A DNA stretch of 28,311 nucleotides from Candidatus Gallimonas intestinigallinarum (GCA_019116405.1 DXBS01000133.1:1-28311); one strand, 5' to 3'. Positions 14,396 to 23,174 are shown, numbered from the stretch's first letter. Numbers and translations: made by a program. The notes: a model not told the origin generated them from the letters alone.

Positions 14396-15198
14396 GTATT
14401 TTCTTCCAGTTCCTCGATGATTTCCTTGATTTTTTGCAGCACGCCGCCCTCGGTGTTGGCGGGAATGGTGCGCCCGACCAGCTTTTTCAGGGGCGGATAG
14501 GCGTTCTCGGGGACGTACGCCCGCCCGCACTCGGTGAGCATCTCGTAGTCGTTCATGTGATCGCCGAAGGCGACGCACTCCTCGCGCTCAAAAGAGAACG
14601 CCCTGCGGATGAAGCGGATCGCTTCGCCCTTGTTCGCCTCGGGGGAGGAGATGTCGCACCAGTCAAAGCCGGAGAGAATGGTGCGCAGGTTGGGCAGCCG
14701 CTGGGGAAGCACCTTGATACAATTCTCCGCCGCCGCGATCTCGTCATAGACGGCGATCTTGCAGATGTCTTCTTTGCCGATGACGTTCTCCAGATTGTCC
14801 ACCTTCTTGCAGTTGGTATAGGAGAGCATCGCGTACTTGAAAAAGGGCATCGCGGTGTCTTCGATATAGGCACAGTCGGCGCCGCACAGCATGGGGTAGA
14901 GGTGGGGCAGCGCCCGCACCTCTCGCACGGCGTCCAGCGCGTCCAGATCGCGGATGGGCATCAGGTGGAGCGTCTTGCCGCGGTACTTGACGAGCGCGCC
15001 GTTTTCGCAGATGAACAGAGCGTCGTTCGCCACGGGGGCAAAGAGCTTTTTCAGATTTGCGTACTGCCGCCCGCTGGACGGCGCAAACAGGACGCCCAGC
15101 GTCTGCAGTTTGCGGATGAGGGGAAAGATGTCTTCCGGCAGCTTCCGCTCTCCGTCGAGCAGTGTCCCATCCAGATCGGATGCAATGAATTTTATCAT
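14392..15198 (-). CDS. Cof-type HAD superfamily hydrolase
   Basis: The 268-residue protein begins MIKFIASDLDGTLLD, HAD motif I with nucleophile D8 and D10. APSSGRQYANLKKLF follows as motif II, and ECVAFGDHMNDYEML as motif IV near the end, with a C2-type cap between them. Cof-type enzymes dephosphorylate sugar phosphates or cofactor precursors with broad specificity, so the substrate cannot be named. It lies 54 nt after the dehydrogenase-like gene and is coupled to the phosphoesterase gene by a 4-nt overlap. The ribosome site is weak (GAG). Confidence 0.9.
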   Translation of the reverse strand: MIKFIASDLDGTLLDGERKLPEDIFPLIRKLQTLGVLFAPSSGRQYANLKKLFAPVANDALFICENGALVKYRGKTLHLMPIRDLDALDAVREVRALPHLYPMLCGADCAYIEDTAMPFFKYAMLSYTNCKKVDNLENVIGKEDICKIAVYDEIAAAENCIKVLPQRLPNLRTILSGFDWCDISSPEANKGEAIRFIRRAFSFEREECVAFGDHMNDYEMLTECGRAYVPENAYPPLKKLVGRTIPANTEGGVLQKIKEIIEELEENT

Positions 15199-15252
15199 AC
15201 GTATCTCATTTTTTGTACCAAAGTCCGCCGCACACGCAGCTCTTTGCAGACC

Positions 15253-16260
15253 TTAATAGAGGGAGACGAGATTGATTTCGCCCAGCTTTCTTTCGGGTTC
15301 GGCGCGGTAGAGCTCCAAAAGTCCCGCGCTGTCCTCCGCCTTGACGGTGCGGAAGCGGAACGCGGAGACGTCCACGGCGCCGCGCACGGCGAGGTTGATC
15401 GCGGACTCTAAATTGTCCGAGCGATGGGAGACGCAGTAGACTGCGAGCTGTTTGCGGAAGGGGACTGCGGCGCTCAGCCGGATGCCGTCGCCGAAGCCGC
15501 ACAGCACGACGTTGGCGTGTTGCGCGCACAGGGAGAATGCGGCGTTCACGTCGTTTCGCAGCGCTGCCGTCATGTAGACCGCGCCGCTCACGAGCCGTCC
15601 GCCCGTGATGCTCGCCACCTTCTGCAAGAGCTCTGCGTCGTTCGCTGCGATCGTGTAGTAGACGCCGCAGCTGCGCGCGAACTCCAGCCGCTCGGGCTCG
15701 GCGTCGATGAGGATGGGCGCCGCCTGCTGATAGATGAGCAGCTGGCATAAAAGAATGCCCAGAAGATTTGCGCCGATGACGGCGACGTGCTGCCCCTTCA
15801 CCACGCCCAGCTTGTCCGCCGCCGCCTTGGCAAGGGCGACGTGGTGCATGAGCAGCGCGTTTTCGTCGTGCAGGGAATCGGGAAGCACGGTGAATTGCTC
15901 GGGCGGGATGGAGATGAGATCGCGCATATAGCCGTCTGTCGTCCTGCCGCACAGCAAAAATTCGTCCTCGGTAAAGTCCTTGGGCGTCGTGCCCGTATCG
16001 GGCGCGTCGATGACGGAATGCAGCAGCAGCCTCGTCCCCTTGGGAAGGCGGGGCACGCCGTCTTCCGCAACCATGCCTACGGCGAACCGTCCGGGGATGA
16101 GCGGATATTTTACTTTCAGATCGCCGTTGAAGATGGCGTTATCTGTCCCGTTGACGAGGACCTTGGTCACGCGCACGCGCACCTTTCCTTCCTCGCGGGC
16201 GGGATTTTCCGTTTCCATGTGTTCCAGTACGCCTGCGGAGACGAGTTTCCAAACGTTCAT
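15253..16260 (-). CDS. Medium-chain dehydrogenase/reductase relative lacking the zinc site
   Basis: The 335-residue protein has the two-domain MDR layout: an N-terminal GroES-like domain, then a Rossmann domain with VVKGQHVAVIGANLLGILLCQLL and an Asp after the second strand (ILIDAEPERLEFARSCG), which suggests NAD(H). The zinc ligands are missing. Where zinc alcohol dehydrogenases have CGTD with a catalytic Cys, this has N37-GTDN; where they have GHExxG, it has GRFAVG (57-62). The four-Cys structural zinc loop is also absent. It may be a zinc-independent reductase or a non-catalytic relative. It heads the operon with the HAD and phosphoesterase genes, which hints at small-molecule metabolism. 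Confidence 0.82.
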   Translation of the reverse strand: MNVWKLVSAGVLEHMETENPAREEGKVRVRVTKVLVNGTDNAIFNGDLKVKYPLIPGRFAVGMVAEDGVPRLPKGTRLLLHSVIDAPDTGTTPKDFTEDEFLLCGRTTDGYMRDLISIPPEQFTVLPDSLHDENALLMHHVALAKAAADKLGVVKGQHVAVIGANLLGILLCQLLIYQQAAPILIDAEPERLEFARSCGVYYTIAANDAELLQKVASITGGRLVSGAVYMTAALRNDVNAAFSLCAQHANVVLCGFGDGIRLSAAVPFRKQLAVYCVSHRSDNLESAINLAVRGAVDVSAFRFRTVKAEDSAGLLELYRAEPERKLGEINLVSLY

Positions 16261-16303
16261 AGTTGATTACCTCTTTGCGGGAACGTCGAAAGTACCCATA
16301 TAT

Positions 16304-16332
16304 ATTATATCGCACCCAGCCTTTTTTTGCAA
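16304..16332 (-). promoter_or_regulatory. Promoter of the MDR-HAD-phosphoesterase operon
   Basis: On the minus strand: TTGCAA (16332-16327), a 17-nt spacer and TATAAT (16309-16304). The leader is about 37 nt with a weak ribosome site. I see no other clear signal between this promoter and the rpmE promoter at 16489. Confidence 0.75.
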
Positions 16333-16488
16333 GTATTTCGTGCAGAATTCCCGCGAAGGGGCGCGAATCGGGCTTTTTCGGCAAAAAAAGCGCCGTTTTT
16401 GCGGTTTTTGTCGAAAAAAACGCCCCGTTAGCCGCGCAAAGATTGTCTCTCCGTGCAAAGAAAAAACGGCAAGTGCATGAAAAATCAG

Positions 16489-16517
16489 TTGACGAACGGC
16501 GGGAAAAGGGCTATAAT
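16489..16517 (+). promoter_or_regulatory. Promoter of rpmE
   Basis: TTGACG at 16489-16494, a 17-nt spacer and TATAAT at 16512-16517, about 34 nt before the GAGGTGA ribosome site region and ATG 16558. Confidence 0.8.
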
Positions 16518-16557
16518 AAAAGCCGTATTTTCCATTTATAAGCGAGGTGAACGAAGA

Positions 16558-16761
16558 ATGAAGCCTGACATTCATCCCAACTATCATGAGGTGACCGTCG
16601 TCTGCGCATGCGGCGAGACGTTCAAGACGGGCACCACGAAGGACGTGGACGTAATGAAGGTCGATATCTGCAGCAAGTGCCATCCCTTCTTCACGGGGAG
16701 ACAGAAGCTCGTCGATACCGGTGGCCGCGTCGATAAGTTCAAGAAAAGATACGGCATCTGA
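16558..16761 (+). CDS. rpmE: 50S ribosomal protein bL31, zinc-binding form
   Basis: The 67-residue product begins [20 protein letters not shown] and contains [15 protein letters not shown]. The CxC and CxxC pairs are the zinc ligands of the C+ form of L31, a large-subunit protein at the intersubunit bridge. ATG 16558 follows GAGGTGAACGAAGA; the open frame extends upstream past the promoter and is not part of the gene. Its place ahead of DUF1385, prmC and prfA is standard for Clostridia. A moderate hairpin follows the stop. Confidence 0.96.
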   Translation: MKPDIHPNYHEVTVVCACGETFKTGTTKDVDVMKVDICSKCHPFFTGRQKLVDTGGRVDKFKKRYGI

Positions 16762-16768
16762 ACGGCAT

Positions 16769-16795
16769 AACAGCTCCGCGGCAGGGGGCTGTTTT
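16769..16795 (+). terminator. Moderate terminator after rpmE
   Basis: AACAGC (16769-16774) pairs with GCTGTT (16788-16793), extended by TCC with GGG, and ends in a short run of four T. It may reduce rather than block read-through into the fusion gene at 16894, for which I see no separate good promoter. Confidence 0.55.
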
Positions 16796-16893
16796 GCTAT
16801 CTTCAAAATTTTCAGAACATCCGCACGCCGCGTCAAAGGGCGCAGGGCGTACGGCGGGAAGCGCTCCGGCGCAGTTTAGCAGGCGGGTCAGTT

Positions 16894-18729
16894 ATGAGGA
16901 AAAAGACACAGCGAACCCATATCGGCGGGCAGGCCGTCATCCAAGGCGTCATGATGCTCAGCAAGTGCGGCATGGCGACCGCCGTGCGTGACGACACCGG
17001 CGAAATGCAGACGGAGGCGATCCGCCTCACGCCGCCCGAACAGCAGGCGAAATGGAAGCGCCTGCCCTTTGTCCGCGGGGTCGTCAGCTTTGTGTCCTCT
17101 CTGGTGCTGGGCATGGGCGCGCTCATGCGCTCCTCGGACGTTGCGTTCACGACAGAGGAGGAAGAGCCCTCCAACCTGAGCAAGTGGATGACGGAAAAGC
17201 TCAAAGTTTCCGTCGGCGAAATTTTGTCCGTCATCTCCACCATCCTCGGCGTCGTGCTCGCGCTCGCGCTCTTTTTGCTCCTGCCCAATTATCTGACGTC
17301 GCTCATCGCAGACGCAGCGCCCGCCATTGGCGGTACGGGGAGCATCTGGTACAACCTCATTGACGGCGGTTTCCGCCTCGTCATCTTTTTGTGCTATATC
17401 CTCTTTACGCTGCTGTTCAAGTCCCTGCGCGAGACCTATCAGTACCACGGCGCGGAGCACAATACCATCAACTGCTACGAATACGGCGACGAGCTCACGG
17501 TAGAGAACGTGAAAAAGGCGTCCCGCCTGCACGATCGCTGCGGCACGACCTTTATCTTCCTCGTGCTGATCGTCTCCATCCTCATTTTTGCGCTCGTCAA
17601 CTGGGCGCTCGCGGCGCTCCATTGGGTGACGGGCATCGGCTGGGCGGACGACATCATCTCCTTTATCGTCAAGATCATCTTCCTGCCCGTCGTTGCCGGC
17701 ATCTCCTACGAGGTGCTGCGCCTTCTTTCCAAGACGGACAGCGTCCTGGTGCTGCCCCTCAAGGCGCCCGGGTATCTGCTGCAGAAGCTCACGACGCGCG
17801 AGCCGGACGATCCCATGATCGAATGCGCCATCGCCGCATTCAAGAAGGCGAAGGAGATGGAGGACGATCCAAACTCCCCCGAGCGTTCCTTTGTCACGGA
17901 GACCAAGCTCAGCAAACTCTTGGAGACGATGAAATCGCGCTTTGAAAAGCGCGGCATCGACGCCTCCGACGCGGAGTGGATCGTCAGTCTCACGCTGGAT
18001 ATCCCCCGCAGCGCGCTCTCGCAGGAGCGCATCGTCTCCCGCAAGGAGTGCAGGGAGATCGTCAACATCTTCGATGAGCGCATGACGGGCAGGCCCCTGT
18101 GGTATATCTTCGGAGACACCGACTTCTGCGGCTGCAAGATCAAGGTGGATGAGCGCGTGCTCATTCCCCGCCCCGAAACGGAGCTCCTGGTGCGCCAGGC
18201 GCTCGCTGCCCTCAAGGACGGGGACAGCATGCTCGATCTGTGCACGGGCAGCGGCGCGATCGCCGTTGCGGTCGCGGTCGAGGCGGCAAAGAAGAAGAGC
18301 GTCACCATCGTCGGCGCGGATATCTCTGAGGACGCTCTCGAAGTGGCGCGCGAGAACGCCCGCATCAATCAGGCGAGCGTCACCTTTGTCAAGGCCGACC
18401 TCTTTGACGGCATCCGCGGGAAATTTGACCTCATCACCGCCAATCCGCCCTATATCAAGAGCGGGGAGATCGCCTCGCTCGATCAGGAAGTGCGCGACTT
18501 CGAGCCGCGCATCGCCCTGGACGGCGGCGAGGACGGGCTGGATTTCTACCGGCGCATCGCCGAGCGCATCCGCCGCTATATCGTGCGCGGGGGCATGTGC
18601 ATCATGGAGTGCGGCGAGGGACAGGCGCAGGAGATCATCCGCATCTTCCGCGAGACCGCCCGCTGCGATTTTGCGATGGTCGTGCGCGACGACGCCGGCG
18701 TGGAACGCATCGTCAAGATCGGATTCTGA
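16894..18729 (+). CDS. prmC: DUF1385 membrane protein fused to PrmC release-factor glutamine methyltransferase
   Basis: One continuous 611-codon frame joins two genes that are usually adjacent. Residues 1 to about 320 are DUF1385: GGQAVIQGVMMLS at the start, hydrophobic helices near residues 110-135, 160-175 and 220-270, and the signature YHGAEHNTINCYE (H185) with DRCGTTFIFL. A charged linker precedes PrmC. The PrmC N-domain runs from about 345 (ETKLSKLLETMKSRF) to VLIPRPETE, followed by DLCTGSGAIAVAVA (448-461) for S-adenosylmethionine and the catalytic NPPY at 517-520. PrmC methylates the GGQ glutamine of release factors, and prfA starts 2 nt later. The fusion would tether the methyltransferase to the membrane. 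All key motifs of both halves are intact. The ribosome site is weak. Confidence 0.9.
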   Translation: MRKKTQRTHIGGQAVIQGVMMLSKCGMATAVRDDTGEMQTEAIRLTPPEQQAKWKRLPFVRGVVSFVSSLVLGMGALMRSSDVAFTTEEEEPSNLSKWMTEKLKVSVGEILSVISTILGVVLALALFLLLPNYLTSLIADAAPAIGGTGSIWYNLIDGGFRLVIFLCYILFTLLFKSLRETYQYHGAEHNTINCYEYGDELTVENVKKASRLHDRCGTTFIFLVLIVSILIFALVNWALAALHWVTGIGWADDIISFIVKIIFLPVVAGISYEVLRLLSKTDSVLVLPLKAPGYLLQKLTTREPDDPMIECAIAAFKKAKEMEDDPNSPERSFVTETKLSKLLETMKSRFEKRGIDASDAEWIVSLTLDIPRSALSQERIVSRKECREIVNIFDERMTGRPLWYIFGDTDFCGCKIKVDERVLIPRPETELLVRQALAALKDGDSMLDLCTGSGAIAVAVAVEAAKKKSVTIVGADISEDALEVARENARINQASVTFVKADLFDGIRGKFDLITANPPYIKSGEIASLDQEVRDFEPRIALDGGEDGLDFYRRIAERIRRYIVRGGMCIMECGEGQAQEIIRIFRETARCDFAMVVRDDAGVERIVKIGF

Positions 18730-18731
18730 CC

Positions 18732-19802
18732 ATGTTTGCAAAACTTGACGCCATTGCCGCGCGCTACGACGAGCTGGGGGAGCTGCTCTCCCGCCCCGAG
18801 ACGCTCGCGGACATGCAGTTATATACAAAGCTCTCGCGCGAACACGCCGAGACGGAAGAACTCGTACAGACCTACCGCGCCTACCGCAGGACGGAGGGCG
18901 AGATGAACGCCGCCCTCGCGGAGGCGGAGAAGGAGACGGGCGAGATGCGGGACATGCTGCTCGAGGAGGCGCAGTCCTGCCGCGAACAGCTCGCCGAGAC
19001 GGAAAAAACGCTCAAGACGCTGCTGCTGCCCAAGGATCGCAACGACGAGAGGGGCTGTACCCTCGAGATCAGGGCGGGCGCGGGCGGCGAGGAGGCGGCG
19101 CTCTTTGCCTACGAGCTGTACCGCATGTACCAGAGCTACTGCGAAAAGCACCGCTTCTCCTGGGAGACGGTCGATCTGAACATGACGGAGCTCGGCGGCG
19201 TCAAAGAGGCGATCGTCAATATTGACGGCAAGGGCGCCTATTCCCGCCTCAAATTCGAAAGCGGCGTTCATCGCGTCCAGCGCGTGCCGGAGACGGAGTC
19301 GCAGGGGCGCATTCACACTTCCACGGTCACCGTCGCGGTGCTGCCCGAAGCGGAGGACGTGGACGTGACCATCGATGACAAGGACGTCCGCGTCGATCTG
19401 TTCCGCTCGTCGGGTGCGGGCGGGCAGAAGGTCAACAAGACGGAGACGGCGATCCGCTTGACGCACTATCCGACGGGCATCGTCGTGACCTGTCAGGACG
19501 AGCGCAGTCAGCTCAAGAATAAGGAAAAGGCGTACCGCGTGCTTCGCAGCAGGCTGTACGATTACTATAACTCCCGCGCGGCGAGCAAGGAGGCGGCGGA
19601 CAGGAGGAGCCTTGTCGGGACGGGCGATCGCAGCGAGCGCATCCGTACCTACAACTTCCCGCAGGACCGCATCACCGACCATCGCATCGGGCTGAGCCTG
19701 CACAACATGCAGAACTTTCTCGCGGGCGATCTGGACGAGATGATCGACGCTCTTGCCCGCGCCGAGACGGAGCGCCGCCTTGCGGCGAGCGCGGACGAAT
19801 AG
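18732..19802 (+). CDS. prfA: Peptide chain release factor 1
   Basis: From ATG 18732 the product has 356 residues, the usual RF1 length. It shows the stop-codon recognition region HRVQRVPETESQGRIHTS, with PET in the position of the PxT tripeptide, and the catalytic loop SSGAGGQKVNKTE with GGQ at 230-232. RF1 reads UAA and UAG and triggers peptide release. The Gln of GGQ is the substrate of the PrmC domain encoded 2 nt upstream, so enzyme and substrate are made from one message. The frame is open further upstream, but only as a shadow within prmC. No terminator is evident before the next gene. Confidence 0.96.
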   Translation: MFAKLDAIAARYDELGELLSRPETLADMQLYTKLSREHAETEELVQTYRAYRRTEGEMNAALAEAEKETGEMRDMLLEEAQSCREQLAETEKTLKTLLLPKDRNDERGCTLEIRAGAGGEEAALFAYELYRMYQSYCEKHRFSWETVDLNMTELGGVKEAIVNIDGKGAYSRLKFESGVHRVQRVPETESQGRIHTSTVTVAVLPEAEDVDVTIDDKDVRVDLFRSSGAGGQKVNKTETAIRLTHYPTGIVVTCQDERSQLKNKEKAYRVLRSRLYDYYNSRAASKEAADRRSLVGTGDRSERIRTYNFPQDRITDHRIGLSLHNMQNFLAGDLDEMIDALARAETERRLAASADE

Positions 19803-19850
19803 CGCCGCACATTACATTTTTCGCACGAAACTTTTTTACGAGGTACACAT

Positions 19851-21047
19851 ATGGAAATTTTGGCAAAGAGGATCCGCACCATCTCTCCCTCCCAGACGCT
19901 CGCCATCAGTGCAAAGGCGAAGGCGATGAAGGCAGGGGGCGAATACGTCGTCAACTTCGGCGTCGGCGAGCCCGACTTCCCCACGCCCGCGCACATCGTC
20001 GAGGCGGGGATCGAGGCGCTCAGGGCGGGCAAGACCAAGTACACGCCCTCCTCGGGGCTTCCCGAGCTGCGCAAGGCGATCTGCGAGAAGTTTGCCCGCG
20101 ACAACGGGCTGACGTACGAGCCTTCGCAGATCATCGTATCCAACGGCGCCAAGCATTCCATCTTCAACGTATGCTATGCCCTGGTGGACGAGGGGGATGA
20201 GGTCATCATCCCCGCGCCCTACTGGCTGACCTATCCCGAAGTCGTCAAGACGTGCGGCGGCGTGCCGGTGTACGTCGAGGGCACAAAGGAGAACAAGTTC
20301 AAGATCACGCCCGAGCAGCTGGAGGCGGCGATCACGCCCAGGACCAAGATGCTCATCTTCAATTCGCCCTGCAACCCGACGGGCGCCGTCTATTCCGAAG
20401 CGGAAGTGCGCGCGCTCGGCGCCGTCTGCGAAAAGCACGGCATCTATGTGCTGTCGGACGAGATCTATGAGCGCCTTGTCTACACGGACGTCAAGCCCTT
20501 CTCGATGGCGAAGGTCTCCGATGCGATGTACGAGCACACGATCACCGTCAACGGCGTCTCCAAGACCTATTCGATGACGGGCTGGCGCATCGGCTATCTC
20601 GCCGCGCCCAAGGCGATCGCCAAGGCGATCGATTCCTTCCAGAGCCACGCCACCAGCAACGCCTGCTCTATCGCGCAGTATGCGACGATCACGGCGCTGG
20701 GCTCTCCCGAGGAATGCGTCGAGGAGATGGTCGCCCGCTTTGCCGAGCGCAGGGCGGCGGCGATCGCGCGCATTGAAAAGATGAAGGACGCCTACTGCAT
20801 CGTCCCCGACGGTGCGTTCTATATCATGCTCGTCGTCTCGGGCGCGTTCGGCAAGAAGCTGGGCGAGCGGACGATCGCAAATGCCGCGGACTTTGCGGAC
20901 GCGCTGCTCGAAGAGAAGAAGGTCGCCGTCGTTCCGGGCGGTCCCTTCGGTGCGGATGACTGCGTGCGCCTTTCCTATTCGCTGTCCATGGAGGACATGA
21001 TGGAGGGTCTGGAGCGCATCGACGCATTTTTGACGCAGCTTAAGTAA
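19851..21047 (+). CDS. aspC: Class I aspartate-type aminotransferase (subgroup Ib)
   Basis: The 398-residue PLP enzyme begins MEILAKRIRTISPSQTLAIS, typical of the AspB/Ib subgroup. VNFGVGEPDFPTPAHI, FNSPCNPTGAVYS, VLSDEIYERL and NGVSKTYSMTGWRIGY follow in order, with K238 as the Schiff-base lysine. C-terminal FGADDCVRLSYS supplies the substrate-carboxylate arginine. It probably interconverts aspartate and oxaloacetate, which would feed lysC and thrC elsewhere in the window; related members act on aromatic amino acids or prephenate. ACGAGGT precedes the ATG, 48 nt after prfA, so it may be transcribed with prfA. Confidence 0.9.
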   Translation: MEILAKRIRTISPSQTLAISAKAKAMKAGGEYVVNFGVGEPDFPTPAHIVEAGIEALRAGKTKYTPSSGLPELRKAICEKFARDNGLTYEPSQIIVSNGAKHSIFNVCYALVDEGDEVIIPAPYWLTYPEVVKTCGGVPVYVEGTKENKFKITPEQLEAAITPRTKMLIFNSPCNPTGAVYSEAEVRALGAVCEKHGIYVLSDEIYERLVYTDVKPFSMAKVSDAMYEHTITVNGVSKTYSMTGWRIGYLAAPKAIAKAIDSFQSHATSNACSIAQYATITALGSPEECVEEMVARFAERRAAAIARIEKMKDAYCIVPDGAFYIMLVVSGAFGKKLGERTIANAADFADALLEEKKVAVVPGGPFGADDCVRLSYSLSMEDMMEGLERIDAFLTQLK

Positions 21048-21075
21048 ATTTTTTCGGGGAATTTTCAAAAATCCC

Positions 21076-21104
21076 TTGAAAAGTCTGCTAAAACTTGTTA
21101 TTAT
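21076..21104 (+). promoter_or_regulatory. Promoter of the small P-loop protein gene
   Basis: TTGAAA at 21076-21081, a 17-nt spacer and TATTAT at 21099-21104, with TG at 21096-21097 giving an extended -10. It begins 29 nt after the aminotransferase stop. Confidence 0.65.
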
Positions 21105-21150
21105 AAAGATACAGAATATGTTCGCCTGCGGGCGAGTCAGGAGGATAGAT

Positions 21151-21558
21151 ATGATAAAGGTTATTTGCGGCCCTAAGGGAAGCGGTAAAACCAAGCGCAT
21201 CATCGACGCGGCAAACGAAGCCGTTGCGGGAGCAAAGGGAAACCTGGTCTTCATTACCGATACCAAGCGGTATATGTACGATCTCAGGCGCGAGATCCGC
21301 TTCATCGATACGAGCGACTATTCCGTCGCGGGCGAGGACGCGCTGTGCGGCTTCATCAAGGGCGTCATTGCGGTCAGCTATGACAATGAATATGTCTATG
21401 TGGACGGCATTGCGCGCATCGCGGGCAAGGCGATCAAGGACATGGCGCAGTTCTTCTATATGATGGAAAAGGTCTCGGACATGCGTTCGCTCACCCTGTA
21501 CATCACTTGCAGCTGCGCGGAAGAAGAACTTCCCGAGTTCGCAAAGAAGTATCTCTAA
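21151..21558 (+). CDS. Small P-loop NTPase-like protein, function unknown
   Basis: ATG 21151 follows AGGAGG closely; the open frame extends upstream through the promoter and is rejected. The 135-residue product begins MIKVICGPKGSGKTKRIID, with a Walker A at residues 7-14. NEYVYVDGIARI may be the Walker B strand, and a final acidic segment EEELPEFAKKYL follows. It is too short for a full ABC or AAA+ ATPase and has no membrane segment. Similar short P-loop proteins are widespread in Clostridia but, as far as I know, uncharacterised. The gene seems to be a single unit with its own promoter and a weak terminator. Confidence 0.8.
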   Translation: MIKVICGPKGSGKTKRIIDAANEAVAGAKGNLVFITDTKRYMYDLRREIRFIDTSDYSVAGEDALCGFIKGVIAVSYDNEYVYVDGIARIAGKAIKDMAQFFYMMEKVSDMRSLTLYITCSCAEEELPEFAKKYL

Positions 21559-21576
21559 GAAAAACAAATTGCATGG

Positions 21577-21600
21577 ACCGTCCCTTTCAAGGGACGGTTT
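21577..21600 (+). terminator. Short hairpin after the P-loop gene
   Basis: ACCGTCCCTT (21577-21586) pairs with AAGGGACGGT (21589-21598), followed by only three T counting the last stem base. A strong stem but a poor U tract, so termination is probably partial. I see no clear separate promoter for thrC downstream. Confidence 0.5.
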
Positions 21601-21640
21601 GAATTAAAGGGCGCCGCAGGGCGGCAAAGTGAGAAGACTT

Positions 21641-23134
21641 ATGAATTTTATCAGTACGAGGGGGGAGGAGAGAGTCACCGGCGCGCAGGCGATCGTCAAG
21701 GGCATCGCCTCGGACGGCGGGCTGTTCGTCCCCGAGACCTTCCCTGCCGTCAGCGGTGCGGAGCTGGAGGAGATGCTCGGCATGGACTACCCCGAGCGCG
21801 CCGCATTCGTGCTCGGAAAATATCTGGACGAGTACGACAAGGAAGAGCTGCTTGCCGCGCTCAGAAAGGCGTATTCCCAGTTTGACGAAGGGGACGCTGC
21901 GCCCCTCGTGCGCGTGGAGAACGGCATGTACATGCTCGAACTCTTTCACGGTCCCACCTGCGCGTTCAAGGACATGGCGCTCACTGTGCTGCCCTATCTT
22001 CTGCGGAAGGGCTGCGATCTGTGCGGCATCAGGGAAGATATCCTCGTCCTTGTCGCGACCAGCGGCGATACGGGCAAGGCTGCCCTGGAGGGCTTCAAGG
22101 ATGCGCTCGGCATCAAGGTGATGGTGTTCTATCCCGACGACGGCGTCTCCAAGATGCAAAAGCTCCAGATGTGCACGCAGGACGGCGACAACGTCAACGT
22201 CGTGGCGGTCAAGGGCAACTTTGATGACTGCCAGACGGGCGTCAAGAAGATCTTCGCCTCTGCGGAGTGTGCAGCAAAGCTCAAGGAGAAGGGCTATTTG
22301 CTCTCCTCCGCGAACTCCATCAACTTCGGGCGGCTCGCGCCGCAGATCGCCTACTATTTCTCGGCGTACTGCGACCTCGTCACCTCCGACCAGATCAGGA
22401 TGGGGGACAAGGTGGACTTCACCGTCCCGACGGGCAACTTCGGCAACATTCTCGCGGCGTACTATGCAAAGAAGATGGGACTGCCTATCGGCATGCTCGT
22501 GTGCGCGTCCAACAAGAACAACGTCCTCACCGAATTCTGGGAGAAGGGCGTGTACGACAGTAAGCGCACCTTCTACAAGACGATGTCCCCTTCCATGGAC
22601 ATCCTCGTCTCCTCCAACCTGGAGCGCCTCATCTTCGAGCTCTCCGGCAGGGACGCGGCGCTCACCAGGGAGCGCATGGCGTCGCTCGTTGCGACGGGCA
22701 GATATTCCATCCGTGCCGAGGAGCTCAGGGCGTACCGCACGGAGTTCTATGCCGGCTATGCGAGCGAGGGCGACACCGTGGACTGCATGTATGAGTTCTT
22801 CGAGTCCTACGGCTATCCCATGGACACGCATACGGGCGTTGCAATGTGCGTTGCACAGCGCTATGAGGAGATGCTCACCAAGGAGATCCATGCCGAGACG
22901 CATCCGATGGTCGTCGTCTCCACGGCGAGCCCCTACAAGTTCCCGCAGGACGTGCTGTATGCGCTCACGGGCAACGACGTCAAGGACAGCTTCAAGGGCA
23001 TCAAGCGCATCAACCTGCTCACGGCAATGAAGGTGCCCGAGCAGCTCAAGGCGATCCGCTACAAGCCCATCCGCTTCAAGGAGACGGCAGCGCCCTCGAA
23101 GATGTTCGACGAGGTCTTAAAATTTATCGGCTGA
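21641..23134 (+). CDS. thrC: Threonine synthase
   Basis: The 497-residue PLP enzyme converts O-phosphohomoserine to threonine. It begins MNFISTRGEERVTGAQAI, the expected N-terminus. A GTG 12 nt upstream is possible but adds only MRRL. GPTCAFKDMALTVLPYLL places the PLP lysine at K110. VLVATSGDTGKAALEGF and FTVPTGNFGNILAAYYAKKMG, both conserved in the long form of ThrC, follow. Length matches the roughly 490-500-residue type. Together with lysC and the aminotransferase it covers parts of the aspartate-to-threonine route; homoserine dehydrogenase and kinase are not in the window. A hairpin terminator follows the stop. Confidence 0.95.
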   Translation: MNFISTRGEERVTGAQAIVKGIASDGGLFVPETFPAVSGAELEEMLGMDYPERAAFVLGKYLDEYDKEELLAALRKAYSQFDEGDAAPLVRVENGMYMLELFHGPTCAFKDMALTVLPYLLRKGCDLCGIREDILVLVATSGDTGKAALEGFKDALGIKVMVFYPDDGVSKMQKLQMCTQDGDNVNVVAVKGNFDDCQTGVKKIFASAECAAKLKEKGYLLSSANSINFGRLAPQIAYYFSAYCDLVTSDQIRMGDKVDFTVPTGNFGNILAAYYAKKMGLPIGMLVCASNKNNVLTEFWEKGVYDSKRTFYKTMSPSMDILVSSNLERLIFELSGRDAALTRERMASLVATGRYSIRAEELRAYRTEFYAGYASEGDTVDCMYEFFESYGYPMDTHTGVAMCVAQRYEEMLTKEIHAETHPMVVVSTASPYKFPQDVLYALTGNDVKDSFKGIKRINLLTAMKVPEQLKAIRYKPIRFKETAAPSKMFDEVLKFIG

Positions 23135-23137
23135 CAT

Positions 23138-23174
23138 ATGCGCGGCGGCACGTCTGTGCCGCCGCGCATCTTTT
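23138..23174 (+). terminator. Terminator after thrC
   Basis: ATGCGCGGCGGCAC (23138-23151) pairs perfectly with GTGCCGCCGCGCAT (23156-23169) around GTCT, followed by CTTTT. The stem composition resembles the hairpins of the 104-nt repeats, but the spacer core of that repeat is absent. Confidence 0.7.

Noticed and set aside
16888..18828. A 646-codon open frame on the minus strand opposite the DUF1385-PrmC gene
   Set aside because: It is an antisense shadow of GC-rich codons. Its translation is low-complexity Arg/His/Asp/Ala-rich, while the plus strand encodes recognisable motifs throughout.
19836..21305. A 489-codon minus-strand frame opposite the aminotransferase
   Set aside because: Antisense shadow. 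The plus strand carries all PLP aminotransferase motifs, and the minus-strand product resembles nothing.
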